NCBI GenBank assembly: GCA_017744515.1
Contig: JAGIBF010000002.1
Coordinates: 84,942 to 148,941 of the forward strand
Direction: 5' to 3'
Length of the DNA: 64,000 bases
Origin: Niastella sp.
GTDB taxonomy: Bacteria; Bacteroidota; Bacteroidia; Chitinophagales; Chitinophagaceae
Every line of letters begins with the position of its first letter. Positions within the stretch are counted from its first letter, which is position 1. Positions 19,101 to 26,238 of the stretch are shown in pieces. Under the pieces are notes generated by a model. That model had not been told where the DNA came from. It searched no databases and saw only the letters and a list, made by a program, of their open reading frames with translations. The position numbers and the translations under genes are program-made.

Positions 19101-19411
19101 AATGTACCATTTTGCACACTGCCCGCATTGAAGGTGGCTGTAGGCCCCGTCACGGTCAGGGTATTACCATTGAGGTTCAGCTGCCCGCTGTTAAGGGTAA
19201 TGTTCCTTACTGTAGTATTGCCCGCGAGCATGCAGGTATTACTACCAGTTACAATGGTAACGTTGTCTGTGGAAGTTGGTACGCCGGCTGGGGTCCAATT
19301 GGCCGCGGTGGCAAAAGCTGTGGAGCTGGAGCCATTCCAGGTGTAGTTGATTTGGGCATAACCGGCCTGTATACCGATTAGCCAACAAACAGTCAGCAAT
19401 AGGTTTCTCAT
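13190..19411 (-). CDS. giant repeat-containing surface protein with T9SS type A sorting domain
   Basis: I place the start at ATG 19411 (2073 residues), which puts the signal peptide MRNLLLTVCWLIGIQAGYAQ at the N-terminus; a GTG five codons upstream is possible. Residues about 160-1650 consist of roughly eight and a half repeats of 140-195 residues. Each has a GNNTFNGV entry, a GN.NPD.FN segment, FNNT..IYVAHNST, LAAGKTI.VG..GF.AG and FTQLG..P. The Asn/Thr/Gly-rich pattern suggests a right-handed beta helix. A fibronectin-like domain (about 1890-1990) follows, then a sorting domain beginning AAYPNPSTGTLYVSG. Export by T9SS and an adhesin-like surface role are inferred. It resembles no enzyme I recognise. 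Confidence 0.88.
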   Translation of the reverse strand: MRNLLLTVCWLIGIQAGYAQINYTWNGSSSTAFATAANWTPAGVPTSTDNVTIVTGSNTCMLAGNTTVRNITLNSGQLNLNGNTLTVTGPTATFNAGSVQNGTLTVTGVGTVSFGAGPTTLNCAVNMDAATITIRNATFQGVTTITKTGTSNDWSSGGNTFNGVLTLNNTGTGYFLLGNGNPDVFNAAATFNNTSANNIYVAYNSTNNIFNGPVEFNNAPSTNNAILVSSYSAGTIFNNDVTVTSTNGQGVLFCNNNSTANATLATGRTINVGAAGFTAGTLLLKQFIQTGATPQSITLTGTGVLQFGPAAAFGGKLVTFSPSLYLNGTVFSDSANFTKTGPNDNNGTGGNVFNGVLTVNNAGAGYLMMGNNNPDTFNLAATFNNVGSNHMYIAHNSTGHRFNGPVTFNNAPATNHSIMVSHYADTTTFNNSITVTSVSGNGVHFCNGVNTATAWLTAGNTVNIGPAGFSSGTLLFRQFTQIGATPQSLLLTGTSRLTFGPTSKFDGDVTTSSPSIFLNGCTFNGATDLTKTGSSGDYNQGGNIFNGVCRINKGGTNFWLLGDNRPDIWNNDVILTNKGSERLLMSWATVGNQFNGNIYINSSDTAAGIQFCGGNSTATAILAAGKTILPGTTGLTAGYLYLKQFTQLGTVPLNITGTGTSSVILGPLSEFNAPMTVTAPDITPQGSVYYAPVVFTKTGGTANNNNQRQNIFHGTVTINQQSSTGTFMLGYNSNELFNDDIIVTSTGTSGIYLGRPNGNSSPVLAAGKTIRVGTDGFSAGSLNIRTFTQLGNAPINLNFTGTNTMLSFSDTSLIGGNVTASTPALYFGNTRFKGKVNITKTGTTNDGSRGANNFEDSLTINNTGTGYIQLGQNEADTFYSAVQFNSSGSSYIGAAWSNTGHIFNGNITVTSTGSSTGIYFGNNGGAAATMAAGSTIRIGAAGFTSGTLSVRRFTQNGNVLVYLPLTGTSSLVLGPSSSFGGNFIGSSPSIYLQGAIYNGTSSFTKTGTTGDYSSGGNTFVGVSTFTNTGSSFFLLGNNSPDTWNDDVTFNNHGSERILPCWATAGNQFNGNIYVNSSGSATGIRFCGGSSSATATLAAGKTIQAGVGGLYAGNLILQQFTQLGNAPVNLVMGGTATYIQYGPASSFGGDVTSSSPGLYFNGCTFSGTVTSAKTGANSDYSSGNNTFNGVTTITNSGSGSLLLGNGSLDRFNTTATFNNTGSANIYVAHNSTSNVFAGVTTFNNTPTANTAIYVSQNSSGTRFDNDVIVTSTNGQGVQFCNSATASAVLATGRTISVGAGGFSAGTLLLRNFIQLGTVPHNFNLTGTGSLVFGPSSTFQAEVTSTSPSLFYNGCVFNAAVTATKTGNTSDASSGNNTFRGVATMTNIGSGYLMFGNGNSDRFNTTATFNNTGTSHIYVAHNSTGNVFGGVTTFNNAPSNNSGIFVSQNSPGTQFNNNIVVTSTNGQGVIFNNSSTASSTLAATYTISVGGAGFSAGQLYLRQFTQTGATAQNLTLTGSSTLQFGPSSNFGGDITSTSPGLLFNSSVFNGVVNSTKNGSVNDQSSGNNTFNAAATFTVTGAGYMMMTNNNPDAYNGNVAFVQTSTGRMYPNYNNNSTYAGNILVTAPATSGIVFGVGNGTATMTGSGVQTIDITAGTPAPSFTRLVIANTGGGVTPNTPISVSRTLTLTSGLLNTTTTNILTMMNASTTAAGDATSTSYVNGPMRYQKQSSGITTLNFPIGKDADCRPVVLTLNHSNGNLYTYQAELFNASASGLGYTLPPSVDRVSRVHYYTIGRTDASSVNQPTAGLSGNQTIQIFFGANDFVTDGAQLTIVKNTNVTPTAWRDIGGTGGPLYNGTHTLTGSITSTSAPSVFNSFSTFALANISAGMNLLPVGLLNFDAKAHQSQVDLEWATSMEVNNSHFTVEKSRDGVNFAEVQRVNTKASGGNSSNKLTYTATDLAPYSGYSYYRLKQTDINGNDRYSKAVIVSMVKQQQQLAAYPNPSTGTLYVSGINTSKPNITFGWYDAAGKLVMNQTVPVNNGLARLETTLRNGMYLLKFIADDGTQKMQQIIINK
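13900..18900 (-). repeat. DNA encoding about 8.5 tandem 140-195-residue repeats
   Basis: The repeats fall into two length classes. Long units (1, 2, 7 and 8) carry the segment with IYVAHNST, FNNAP and VS; shorter units (3 to 6) lack about 25-50 residues of it. Nucleotide similarity is visible (recurrent GTATTGTTGAA, CCGTTGCC and GGTATTATTGCC words) but the units have diverged, so the array is old rather than a recent expansion. Confidence 0.7.
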
Positions 19412-19749
19412 AGGTGAAATTTTCACTTAGAATAGTGGATTTTGAAGGCTATGCTTTTTGGCACAGCTGCCCTGATAGAACATTTTTTATTCCAAATAAT
19501 AATTTCCTGTTTATCAACACGTTGAAAAGATTGACCCGATACAGGCATTCCCAATTTTGGCCAAATTTTCCCAAAATAGGTCTATACCATTAATCTTTAA
19601 TACGTGTATTTGTGAATCACTAATATGAATTATGTAGGGGTCTTAGGATACCCTTATCGAAGGATGGGTGGCCCTCAAAACTTGTCGCGCTGCGCGGGAG
19701 GTCGGCTCACCCTTCGATAAGGCATGATTATTTCGTAATTTTGCCCGCT
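19412..19749. other. intergenic region with a 12-bp palindromic repeat
   Basis: This divergent spacer of about 340 bp separates the giant surface protein and queE. It holds a short GTGAAA/TTTCAC inverted repeat next to the surface-protein start (about 19413-19425), a perfect 12-bp inverted repeat CCTTATCGAAGG (19652-19663) / CCTTCGATAAGG (19711-19722) around a GC-rich centre, and the queE -7 box. No ORF with coding character is seen. Confidence 0.6.
19652..19722. repeat. intergenic palindrome with CCTTATCGAAGG arms
   Basis: Perfect 12-bp arms are separated by 47 bp that contain GGGTGG and GCTCACC partial pairing and a GCGCTGCGC core. It sits about 14 bp upstream of the queE -7 box, so it could form a hairpin there or affect queE expression. 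Confidence 0.6.
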
Positions 19750-19752
19750 ATG
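19736..19752 (+). promoter_or_regulatory. queE -7 box, 6 nt before the start codon
   Basis: TAATTTTG (19736-19743) matches TAnnTTTG fully. Six bases (CCCGCT) separate it from ATG at 19750, predicting a leader of about 2 nt. Confidence 0.55.
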
Positions 19753-20373
19753 GAAGTTAGTGTTGCTCCGGCTGTGATCAGTTTGCCTGTGATGGAATCA
19801 TTCTACACCATCCAGGGAGAAGGTTATTACCAAGGTAAGGCCGCTTATTTCATCCGTCTGGGCGGATGTGATGTTGGCTGTGTATGGTGTGATGTGAAAG
19901 ATAGCTGGGATGCTTCCAAACACCCTTTACAAAGCATCGGTGAAATGGTAACGACCGCTGCCGCCTACCCTGGCCGGATGGCGGTGATCACTGGCGGGGA
20001 ACCACTGATGCACAACCTCGATGGGCTTACTACTGCACTCCACGAAGCTGGTTTTCAAACCAATATTGAAACTTCCGGCTCCTCGCCCCTGAGTGGAGAG
20101 TGGGACTGGATATGCCTGTCGCCCAAAAAATTCAAATTCCCTTTGCCGGAAATCCTGCCGCTGGCCAACGAACTGAAGGTGGTAGTATTTAATAAGAGCG
20201 ACTTCGACTGGGCTGAAAAATATGCCGCCCTGGTTTCCCCTTCCTGTAAACTGTACCTGCAGCCGGAGTGGGATAAATCGAATGAAATGACGCCCCTTAT
20301 CGTTGAATATATTAAGGAGAACCCCCAATGGGAGTTTTCGCTGCAGATCCACAAATACATGAATGTTCCTTAA
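19750..20373 (+). CDS. queE: 7-carboxy-7-deazaguanine synthase
   Basis: The 207-residue radical-SAM enzyme converts 6-carboxytetrahydropterin to 7-carboxy-7-deazaguanine, a step toward preQ0 and queuosine. The N-terminal FYTIQGEGYYQGKAAYFIR is typical. The iron-sulfur ligands are Cys40, Cys44 and Cys47 in the shortened CxxxCxxC arrangement (GGCDVGCVWCD). The SAM-binding VITGGEPLMH and ETSGS motifs follow. I choose ATG 19750 over an in-frame TTG nine bases upstream, because that TTG lies inside the -7 box. Partner queD genes and folE are 26 kb away at 45.8-47.4 kb. Confidence 0.95.
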   Translation: MEVSVAPAVISLPVMESFYTIQGEGYYQGKAAYFIRLGGCDVGCVWCDVKDSWDASKHPLQSIGEMVTTAAAYPGRMAVITGGEPLMHNLDGLTTALHEAGFQTNIETSGSSPLSGEWDWICLSPKKFKFPLPEILPLANELKVVVFNKSDFDWAEKYAALVSPSCKLYLQPEWDKSNEMTPLIVEYIKENPQWEFSLQIHKYMNVP

Positions 20374-20494
20374 CTCCTTCGTGATCAATCTGAAATAATC
20401 TTTTGCCGCTTACGTTTTAACATTTGGGTACTATCTTTCAGGTGGTTTTCGCCGTCTAAGAGAAAGTACTATCTGAATCAACAAAATCGCAAGC

Positions 20495-22414
20495 ATGGGC
20501 ATTTTACGCTTCTGTACCATTTTCTTGTTCCTGATCTCACCCGTTTTGATCGAGGCGCAGCAATATGATCCTGTCAAAGTGAATAAAAAAGCTGCTGCAC
20601 TGTATGAAAAAGCCATCGCCAGAGCCCAGGAAGATGATTTTAAAGGTGGTATCGTTATCCTGAAGGAGGCCGTTAAAATTGATCCTCGTTTTCTCGATGC
20701 TTATCTTTCCATTGCCGGTATGTATGGTGAAATGAAAGATTATGATGGCGCAATTGAGAATTACCTAAAGGCTAAAAGTATCGATGCTGAATATTTCAAA
20801 GACTATAATCTTCCTTTCTCTATCAACCTTGCCGGTAAAGGTGAGTTTACCAGGGCACTGGAGTCGGTGAATGAATTTCTTACCATTCCCAATTTGAACA
20901 GTCAGAGCCGTCTTGCCGGTGAGTTTCGCCAGAAAAGTTACCAGTTTGCGATTGAATACAGCAAGCAAAAACCATTGCTCGATTATAAGTTTGAACCGCA
21001 AAATATGGGTGATAGCATAAACTCCGTTGTGTCGGAATACTTCCCTACGCTTACTATCGATGGTAATGAACTCATATTCACCCGACGGGTTAAAAATTAT
21101 AATGAAGACTTCTTTGGCTCTGTGCGGGTTGATGGTAAATGGTCGAAGGCCCTGCCGCTTGAAGGAGATATCAATACGGATGCCAATGAAGGCGCGCAGA
21201 CTATTTCCCAGGATGGGCAATGGCTTATTTTTACGGGCTGTAATTTCCGCGATGGTTTTGGAAGCTGCGATCTATATATTTCTTATCTCACCAATGATGG
21301 CTGGAGCGCCCCGGTGAATCTCGGTCCTAAGGTTAACAGTGATCAATGGGATACCGCTCCTACTTTATCTCCTGACAAACGTGATCTCTATTTTGCCAGC
21401 TCACGTCAAGGTGGTTATGGAGGCAGTGATATCTACGTGTGTCACTACCTTTCCAACGGGCGATGGAGTGATGCGGAAAATCTCGGTCCCGAAGTAAATA
21501 CTGCCGGCAATGAGAGTTGCCCTTTCATTCATGCTGATAATCAAACTTTGTATTTCACCTCCAATGGTCACCTTGGCTATGGTGGTGATGATCTATTTGT
21601 AAGCAAAAAAGGGCCCAAGAACACCTGGGGCAAGGCTATGAACCTTGGTTATCCTATCAATACCATCGAAAACGAAGGCAGTCTTATTGTAGCTGCTGAC
21701 GCCAGGACTGCCTACTATGCCAGTGATCGCAGTGACAGCAGGGGTGGGCTTGATATCTATACATTTGAATTACGCGATGATATTCGTCCGGCCAGGACAC
21801 TATGGGTAAAAGGTAAAGTATTTGATAAGAAGACCAGTAAAGGCTTGCCTTCTGCGATCGAACTTACCGCTCTTGCTTCCCAAGAAGTATTGAGTAAAGT
21901 ACAGACTGACGAAACGGGCAACTACCTCGTTACACTGCCTATTGGTAAAGACTATGCATTCAATGTAAACCGCAAAGGTTATTTATTCTTCTCCGACAAC
22001 TTTTCTCTGAGCCAAAGGGCACCTGACTCTACTTATCACATCGATATTCCCCTCCAGCCGCTGGAAGCCAATGCTTCTATTGTGCTGAAGAATATTTTCT
22101 TCGACAGCAAGGAGTTTAGCCTGAAGCCGGAATCTACTTCCGAGCTCGACAAATTGTTTGTGTTATTGCGTGATAATCCTACGCTGCGTATCCAGATCAG
22201 CGGCCACACCGACAATGTTGGCAAGCCGCAAGACAACCTCACTTTATCCAACAACCGTGCACAGGCTGTCGTAAAATACCTTGTAAGCAAGGGTATTGAT
22301 CAACAACGTTTGTCGTTTAAAGGTTTTGGTGAAACTATTCCTGTAGCAGACAACGTCACCGAAGAAGGCCGGGCACAGAACAGAAGGACGGAGATGAAGG
22401 TGTTAAGTCATTAG
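20495..22414 (+). CDS. PorE-like OmpA-family envelope protein (TPR, PD40, CRD, OmpA)
   Basis: The 639-residue exported protein has signal peptide MGILRFCTIFLFLISPVLIEAQ. TPR helices (about 30-170) come first, then WD40/PD40-like beta-propeller blades (about 190-430, repeated DLYFASSRQGGYGGSDIYV-type strands). A carboxypeptidase-regulatory fold (about 440-505) follows, then a C-terminal OmpA peptidoglycan-binding domain (about 530-639, with ISGHTDNVG, LSNNRAQAVV and GRAQNRRTE). This domain order is that of the T9SS accessory protein PorE, which anchors the machinery to peptidoglycan. Bacteroidota often carry several such paralogues, so orthology is not certain. No lipobox is evident. Confidence 0.8.
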   Translation: MGILRFCTIFLFLISPVLIEAQQYDPVKVNKKAAALYEKAIARAQEDDFKGGIVILKEAVKIDPRFLDAYLSIAGMYGEMKDYDGAIENYLKAKSIDAEYFKDYNLPFSINLAGKGEFTRALESVNEFLTIPNLNSQSRLAGEFRQKSYQFAIEYSKQKPLLDYKFEPQNMGDSINSVVSEYFPTLTIDGNELIFTRRVKNYNEDFFGSVRVDGKWSKALPLEGDINTDANEGAQTISQDGQWLIFTGCNFRDGFGSCDLYISYLTNDGWSAPVNLGPKVNSDQWDTAPTLSPDKRDLYFASSRQGGYGGSDIYVCHYLSNGRWSDAENLGPEVNTAGNESCPFIHADNQTLYFTSNGHLGYGGDDLFVSKKGPKNTWGKAMNLGYPINTIENEGSLIVAADARTAYYASDRSDSRGGLDIYTFELRDDIRPARTLWVKGKVFDKKTSKGLPSAIELTALASQEVLSKVQTDETGNYLVTLPIGKDYAFNVNRKGYLFFSDNFSLSQRAPDSTYHIDIPLQPLEANASIVLKNIFFDSKEFSLKPESTSELDKLFVLLRDNPTLRIQISGHTDNVGKPQDNLTLSNNRAQAVVKYLVSKGIDQQRLSFKGFGETIPVADNVTEEGRAQNRRTEMKVLSH

Positions 22415-22461
22415 CATAATTCCAACTTTTCATATTATATTTATTATTAAATTAATAAATA

Positions 22462-22497
22462 CTTTCTTGCATACTGATAATCAAGTATGCAAGAAAG
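22462..22497. promoter_or_regulatory. perfect 14-bp inverted repeat upstream of the toxin-antitoxin-like pair
   Basis: CTTTCTTGCATACT (22462-22475) and AGTATGCAAGAAAG (22484-22497) are exact reverse complements around GATAATCA. The palindrome ends 24 bp before the first gene of the pair, where antitoxin operators usually lie. A terminator for the upstream OmpA gene is less likely because no T-run follows on the plus strand. Confidence 0.6.
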
Positions 22498-22521
22498 AAA
22501 ATAAACCTATAAGTTGATTTT

Positions 22522-23082
22522 ATGCAGCTTGTCCGTATCTTTGTACCAAGTAATACTGAGAATGGAATTTGGTCAGTTCAGCTTGGTAATAAGGTCCAAA
22601 ATGAGTTTGATGAGTTTTTTAATCTGATGCATGATGTTGAATGGTTGTATGACTTCTTTGAAAAGAATAAGGATGATCTAAATAGTGGCTTCTTCAGGAA
22701 CATTACAACTGAAAAGGCTGTTTTATTGACTTTAGAAGAAGCACAGGAGATGGAGGATATTTTGTATGACTATGTTGAGCAGGGGGCTTCTACTGAAGGT
22801 AATAATCTCCAGCATCTTTTCAAGCCATTGAACAATTTTGAATATACCCTGGTCATTCATCAAAAAAGTAAAGCCCGTATTCACAAAGGATGGCTAAGGT
22901 TGTATGCTATCAGGCTTGCTGAAAATTGTTATTTAGTAACGGGTGGAGGTATCAAGCTGACGAAAGATATGCAAAGGGAGCATTTACAAAATGAATTAAA
23001 GAAACTTGAAAAAGTAAAAACATTCTTACAGGATAACGGCATTTATTACCCGCAAGACTTAAACAGCAATTCGAATGAGTAA
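22522..23082 (+). CDS. hypothetical protein, possible toxin partner of a HTH regulator
   Basis: The 186-residue cytosolic product starts MQLVRIFVPSNTENGIWSVQ. A C-terminal part has GWLRLYAIRLAENCYLVTGGGIKLT, a strand pattern reminiscent of RelE/HigB-like toxins (RLYAIR..., VTGGxIKLT), followed by a charged helix (KKLEKVKTFL). I do not recognise a named family. It overlaps the downstream HTH gene by 8 bp and shares a likely operator with it, the layout of a toxin-first (HigBA-type) module. The base composition is more AT-rich than its neighbours, compatible with acquisition. The toxin role is inference. Confidence 0.6.
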   Translation: MQLVRIFVPSNTENGIWSVQLGNKVQNEFDEFFNLMHDVEWLYDFFEKNKDDLNSGFFRNITTEKAVLLTLEEAQEMEDILYDYVEQGASTEGNNLQHLFKPLNNFEYTLVIHQKSKARIHKGWLRLYAIRLAENCYLVTGGGIKLTKDMQREHLQNELKKLEKVKTFLQDNGIYYPQDLNSNSNE

Positions 23083-23395
23083 CCTGAATGATAAACTTTC
23101 GCGGATCGCCACCACTCAATCTTCTGATTGGAAGGAGCAGGCAAAGTTTCGTCGCGAAAACAGGGAATGGCTGAAAAAATCTGCGGCTATTGCCCTGAAA
23201 GTACTGGAAGCATTAAAGGCTCAACAACTTTCGCAAAAAGACCTTGCCCAACGGATGGATATATCACCACAACAGGTCAATAAAATTGTAAAAGGGCAGG
23301 AAAACTTAACACTTGAAACGATTACCAATCTTGAGATCGTTCTTGGCATCAAGATCATCGCCGGCACTACTGATCATAATAAATCAGCTGCTTAA
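23075..23395 (+). CDS. Xre-family helix-turn-helix regulator, probable antitoxin
   Basis: The 106-residue protein has a C-terminal HTH_3 domain (about residues 45-92): LKAQQLSQKDLAQRMDISP then QQVNKIVKGQENLTLETITNLE, the standard Xre pattern. A basic N-terminal helix region (SSDWKEQAKFRRENREW) may bind the partner. It overlaps the upstream gene by 8 bp, so the two are translated together. As in HigA-type antitoxins it would neutralise its partner and repress the operon through the palindrome at 22462-22497. An independent transcriptional regulator is the alternative. Confidence 0.8.
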   Translation: MSNLNDKLSRIATTQSSDWKEQAKFRRENREWLKKSAAIALKVLEALKAQQLSQKDLAQRMDISPQQVNKIVKGQENLTLETITNLEIVLGIKIIAGTTDHNKSAA

Positions 23396-23461
23396 GCAGC
23401 AAAGAATCTCCACACTTTTTATCGCATACTAAATATTTGCATATATTCATGGCTCCATGCT

Positions 23462-24562
23462 ATGAAAAACGATTTGTTATATCAGCTTGCCCTGACGAGG
23501 GTGCCGCTTATTGGTTTGATCCACGCCAAATTATTGGTAGAACATTTTGGAACGGCTGCTGCCATTTTTAAGGCCTCTCCTACACAATTGGGAAAGATCG
23601 AAGGGATTGGTCCTGCGAAGGCCAATGCTATCCGAAAATTTGCCAGCTTTGATGAAGTAGAAGACGAGATCGCCTTTATTGAAAAATACAAGATCCGTCC
23701 ACTATTCCTTACGGATACCGACTACCCGCAACGGCTACTACATTGTTGTGATGCCCCCACTCTGCTGTTTTACCGGGGCGAAGCCAATCTCAACGCCTCG
23801 CGTATTATCGCAATTATCGGCACACGCAGTAGCTCTGAATATGGTAAGCTTATTACCGAAAAGCTGGTAAAAGAACTTGCGGATATGGGTGTGCTGATCG
23901 TCAGCGGACTGGCCTTTGGTATAGATGCCCTGGCACATCATGCTGCTATCAAATATGACTTGCCCACTGTTGGCGTATTGGGCCATGGCCTGGATACTAT
24001 CTATCCTTCACAACATGCTTCACTGGCTAAAGAGATGATCAAACAGGGCGGTGGTTTACTAACTGAATTTACCAGTGACACGAAACCTGACAAGCACAAC
24101 TTCCCTGCGCGCAACCGCATTGTAGCTGGCATGTGCGATGCCGTTATTGTTGTAGAGACCGGCCTGAAAGGTGGCAGCATGATCACAGCTGAACTGGCCA
24201 ACAGTTACAACAAAGATGTTTTTGCGTACCCCGGTAAGGTCACGGATAGCAAAAGTGCCGGTTGCAATTATCTTATTAAAAGCAACAAGGCTATGCTGCT
24301 TACCGATACACAACAACTCATAGATATGATGGGTTGGGATGATAGACGTAAGCCTGTTGTTCAACAACAGGACTTGTTTGTAAATCTGAATGAGCATGAG
24401 TTAAAAGTGGCATCTATTCTGGGGCAAAAAGAATCTGTGCATATCGATGAGCTCAATATACAGAGCGGTCTTAGCAGTAGTAATGTGGCAGCTGCTGTTT
24501 TGAATATGGAACTGCAGGGAGTGATCCAGTGCCTGCCGGGAAAGCGATATAAGTTAATGTAA
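23462..24562 (+). CDS. dprA: DNA-processing protein DprA
   Basis: The 366-residue protein loads RecA onto incoming single-stranded DNA during natural transformation. An N-terminal helix-hairpin-helix/SAM-like region (LGKIEGIGPAKANAIRKF) comes first. The Rossmann-like DprA/Smf core (about 105-310) has IIGTRSSSEYG, VSGLAFGIDALAH, VGVLGHGLD, FPARNRIVAG and GGSMITAELA. A C-terminal winged helix (about 315-366) completes it. All hallmark motifs are intact. The only other feature here that might touch competence is the exported HHH protein at 9.2-11.3 kb. It follows the HTH gene by 66 bp. Confidence 0.96.
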   Translation: MKNDLLYQLALTRVPLIGLIHAKLLVEHFGTAAAIFKASPTQLGKIEGIGPAKANAIRKFASFDEVEDEIAFIEKYKIRPLFLTDTDYPQRLLHCCDAPTLLFYRGEANLNASRIIAIIGTRSSSEYGKLITEKLVKELADMGVLIVSGLAFGIDALAHHAAIKYDLPTVGVLGHGLDTIYPSQHASLAKEMIKQGGGLLTEFTSDTKPDKHNFPARNRIVAGMCDAVIVVETGLKGGSMITAELANSYNKDVFAYPGKVTDSKSAGCNYLIKSNKAMLLTDTQQLIDMMGWDDRRKPVVQQQDLFVNLNEHELKVASILGQKESVHIDELNIQSGLSSSNVAAAVLNMELQGVIQCLPGKRYKLM

Positions 24563-24594
24563 CAGAGCGGGTTTCGAAGTGTTTGTAAAAATCT

Positions 24595-24627
24595 TTTGGA
24601 GCATATTGTGCTGTTACTTTACCTTTG
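24595..24627 (+). promoter_or_regulatory. guaB promoter, -33 and -7 boxes
   Basis: TTTG (24595-24598), 21 bp spacer, TACCTTTG (24620-24627): a full match to the Bacteroidota housekeeping promoter. Only CAC separates the -7 box from the guaB ATG at 24631, so the transcript should start at or within the start codon unless a later ATG is used. Confidence 0.75.
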
Positions 24628-24630
24628 CAC

Positions 24631-26127
24631 ATGGCAACAAGAAATTCTTCTCTCCGGACAAATTCCCCCAGTTCAAGTAAGTTTTTTGGCGATGGTTTAA
24701 CGTTCGATGACGTTTTACTGGTTCCTGCTTATTCGCAAGTATTGCCCCGCGAAGTAGACATCCGTACCAGGCTTACCAAAGATATTACGCTGAATACTCC
24801 CATGCTTTCTTCTGCAATGGATACTGTTACTGAAGCCAACCTTGCTATTGCACTCGCTCGCGAAGGTGGTCTCGGTATCCTGCACAAGAACATGAGCATC
24901 GAGCGGCAGGCTGAACAGGTACGCAAAGTTAAGCGTAGTGAAAGCGGGTTGATCCTGGACCCCATTACTTTACATGAGGACGCTACTATTGGTGATGCAC
25001 TTCGCCTCATGAAGGAGAATAAGATCGGTGGTATTCCTATTGTTAATACCAACCAAAAGCTGGTAGGCATTCTCACCAACCGCGATCTGCGTTTTGAAAC
25101 TGCCAGCGGCCGCAAGGTGAGTGAAGTGATGACGAAAGAACTGATCACTGCGCCTGAAGGAACCGATATGAAGAAAGCAGGTCAGATCCTGCGCCAACAT
25201 AAGATTGAAAAACTTCCTGTGATCAGGAAAGACGGCAAGCTGATCGGCCTGATCACTTACCGTGATATTTTACAATTACAAAGTTATCCCAACGCTGTAA
25301 AAGATTCTTACGGCCGTCTCCTCACCGGTGCTGCATTGGGCATTACCCGCGATTTACTCGACAGGGCTGCTGCGCTGCAACAGATCGGGGTGGATATTGT
25401 TTGTCTCGATAGCGCTCACGGTCATAGCAAGGGTGTTATTGAAGCTTTGAAAGCGGTAAAGAAGAACTTCAAAAAGCTACAGGTAATAGCAGGTAATATC
25501 GGTACTGCTGCAGGCGCCAAGGCATTGGCTGAAGCAGGCGCCGACGCTGTGAAAGTAGGTATCGGACCGGGCTCTATTTGCACCACGCGTATCGTTGCCG
25601 GTGCAGGTGTTCCGCAGATCACTGCTATCATGGAAGCTGCTTCTGTTTTGCATAAAAAAGGTATTCCGCTTATTGCTGATGGAGGTATCCGTTACACTGG
25701 TGATATGGTGAAGGCTTTAGCTGCCGGCGCCAACCTCGTGATGATGGGTAGTGTTTTTGCCGGTACGGAAGAAAGCCCCGGTGAAACCATCATCTATGAA
25801 GGGCGGAAATTCAAACAATACCGTGGTATGGGTTCCATTGGAGCCATGAGCCAGGGCAGCGGCGACCGCTATTTCCAGGATGTGGAAGATGATGTAAAGA
25901 AATTTGTACCGGAAGGCATCGAGGGTCGGGTAGCTTTCAAAGGCAATCTGAGCGAGATCGTTTATCAATATGTTGGTGGCCTTCGCTCCGGTATGGGCTA
26001 TTGCGGCGCCAAAGACATCAAAGCTTTACAGCAGGCCCAATTCGTACGCATTACCAATGCTGGTATGAAAGAGAGCCACGCACACGATATCGAGATTACA
26101 AGAGAAGCCCCCAATTATAGCAGATAG
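24631..26127 (+). CDS. guaB: inosine-5'-monophosphate dehydrogenase
   Basis: The 498-residue enzyme oxidises IMP to XMP with NAD, the first committed step of GMP synthesis. The TIM-barrel core is interrupted by two CBS domains (about residues 105-215, with HKIEKLPVI). The catalytic loop [17 protein letters not shown] carries the Cys that forms the thioimidate. The flap and K-loop appear in [10 protein letters not shown] start at ATG 24631 because the in-frame TTG two codons upstream lies inside the -7 box. The 26.13-26.19 kb palindrome follows the stop. Confidence 0.97.
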   Translation: MATRNSSLRTNSPSSSKFFGDGLTFDDVLLVPAYSQVLPREVDIRTRLTKDITLNTPMLSSAMDTVTEANLAIALAREGGLGILHKNMSIERQAEQVRKVKRSESGLILDPITLHEDATIGDALRLMKENKIGGIPIVNTNQKLVGILTNRDLRFETASGRKVSEVMTKELITAPEGTDMKKAGQILRQHKIEKLPVIRKDGKLIGLITYRDILQLQSYPNAVKDSYGRLLTGAALGITRDLLDRAAALQQIGVDIVCLDSAHGHSKGVIEALKAVKKNFKKLQVIAGNIGTAAGAKALAEAGADAVKVGIGPGSICTTRIVAGAGVPQITAIMEAASVLHKKGIPLIADGGIRYTGDMVKALAAGANLVMMGSVFAGTEESPGETIIYEGRKFKQYRGMGSIGAMSQGSGDRYFQDVEDDVKKFVPEGIEGRVAFKGNLSEIVYQYVGGLRSGMGYCGAKDIKALQQAQFVRITNAGMKESHAHDIEITREAPNYSR

Positions 26128-26190
26128 GTTGACAAGTTAACAGGTTGATAAGTTGACAGGGCGCCCCCCGCATCTTATCAACTTGTTAAC
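26128..26190. repeat. intergenic palindrome of 16-bp GGTTGACAAGTTAACA units
   Basis: Directly after guaB, two tandem 16-bp units (GGTTGACAAGTTAACA, GGTTGATAAGTTGACA) are followed by CGCCCCCCG-type sequence and an inverted copy. Arms 26136-26152 and 26174-26190 pair at 16 of 17 positions. It may serve as a 3' hairpin for guaB. Confidence 0.65.
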
Positions 26191-26191
26191 C

Positions 26192-26223
26192 TTTGAACTT
26201 TGCCACTTGTTTTCCTATCTTTC
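26192..26223 (+). promoter_or_regulatory. promoter of the DUF4105/Lnb gene
   Basis: TTTG (26192-26195), 20 bp, TATCTTTC (26216-26223), one mismatch from TAnnTTTG. Predicted start of transcription is about 11 nt before ATG 26239. Confidence 0.5.
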
Positions 26224-26238
26224 GGGAAATTACCGTCC

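Noticed and set aside
13190..19411. Long plus-strand open frames (for example 18735-19346 and 14295-14567) inside the giant surface-protein gene
   Set aside because: They mirror the repeat coding sequence in an antisense frame, have no start-region signals, and repeat with the same period as the true protein. They are shadows of the minus-strand gene.
13190..19411. Possible CRISPR or satellite array, because of the strong repetition
   Set aside because: Units are 420-590 bp, diverged, in one continuous reading frame and translate to regular protein repeats. There are no short identical repeats with unique spacers.
22462..22497. Reading the 14-bp palindrome as the terminator of the OmpA-family gene
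   Set aside because: No T-run follows on the plus strand, and the palindrome sits close to the next gene's start. Operator function fits better, though termination is not fully excluded.
22538..22545. TATCTTTG inside the first gene of the toxin-antitoxin-like pair as a promoter
   Set aside because: It lies 16 bases inside the reading frame, encodes part of RIFVP, and the only nearby downstream ATG is out of frame.
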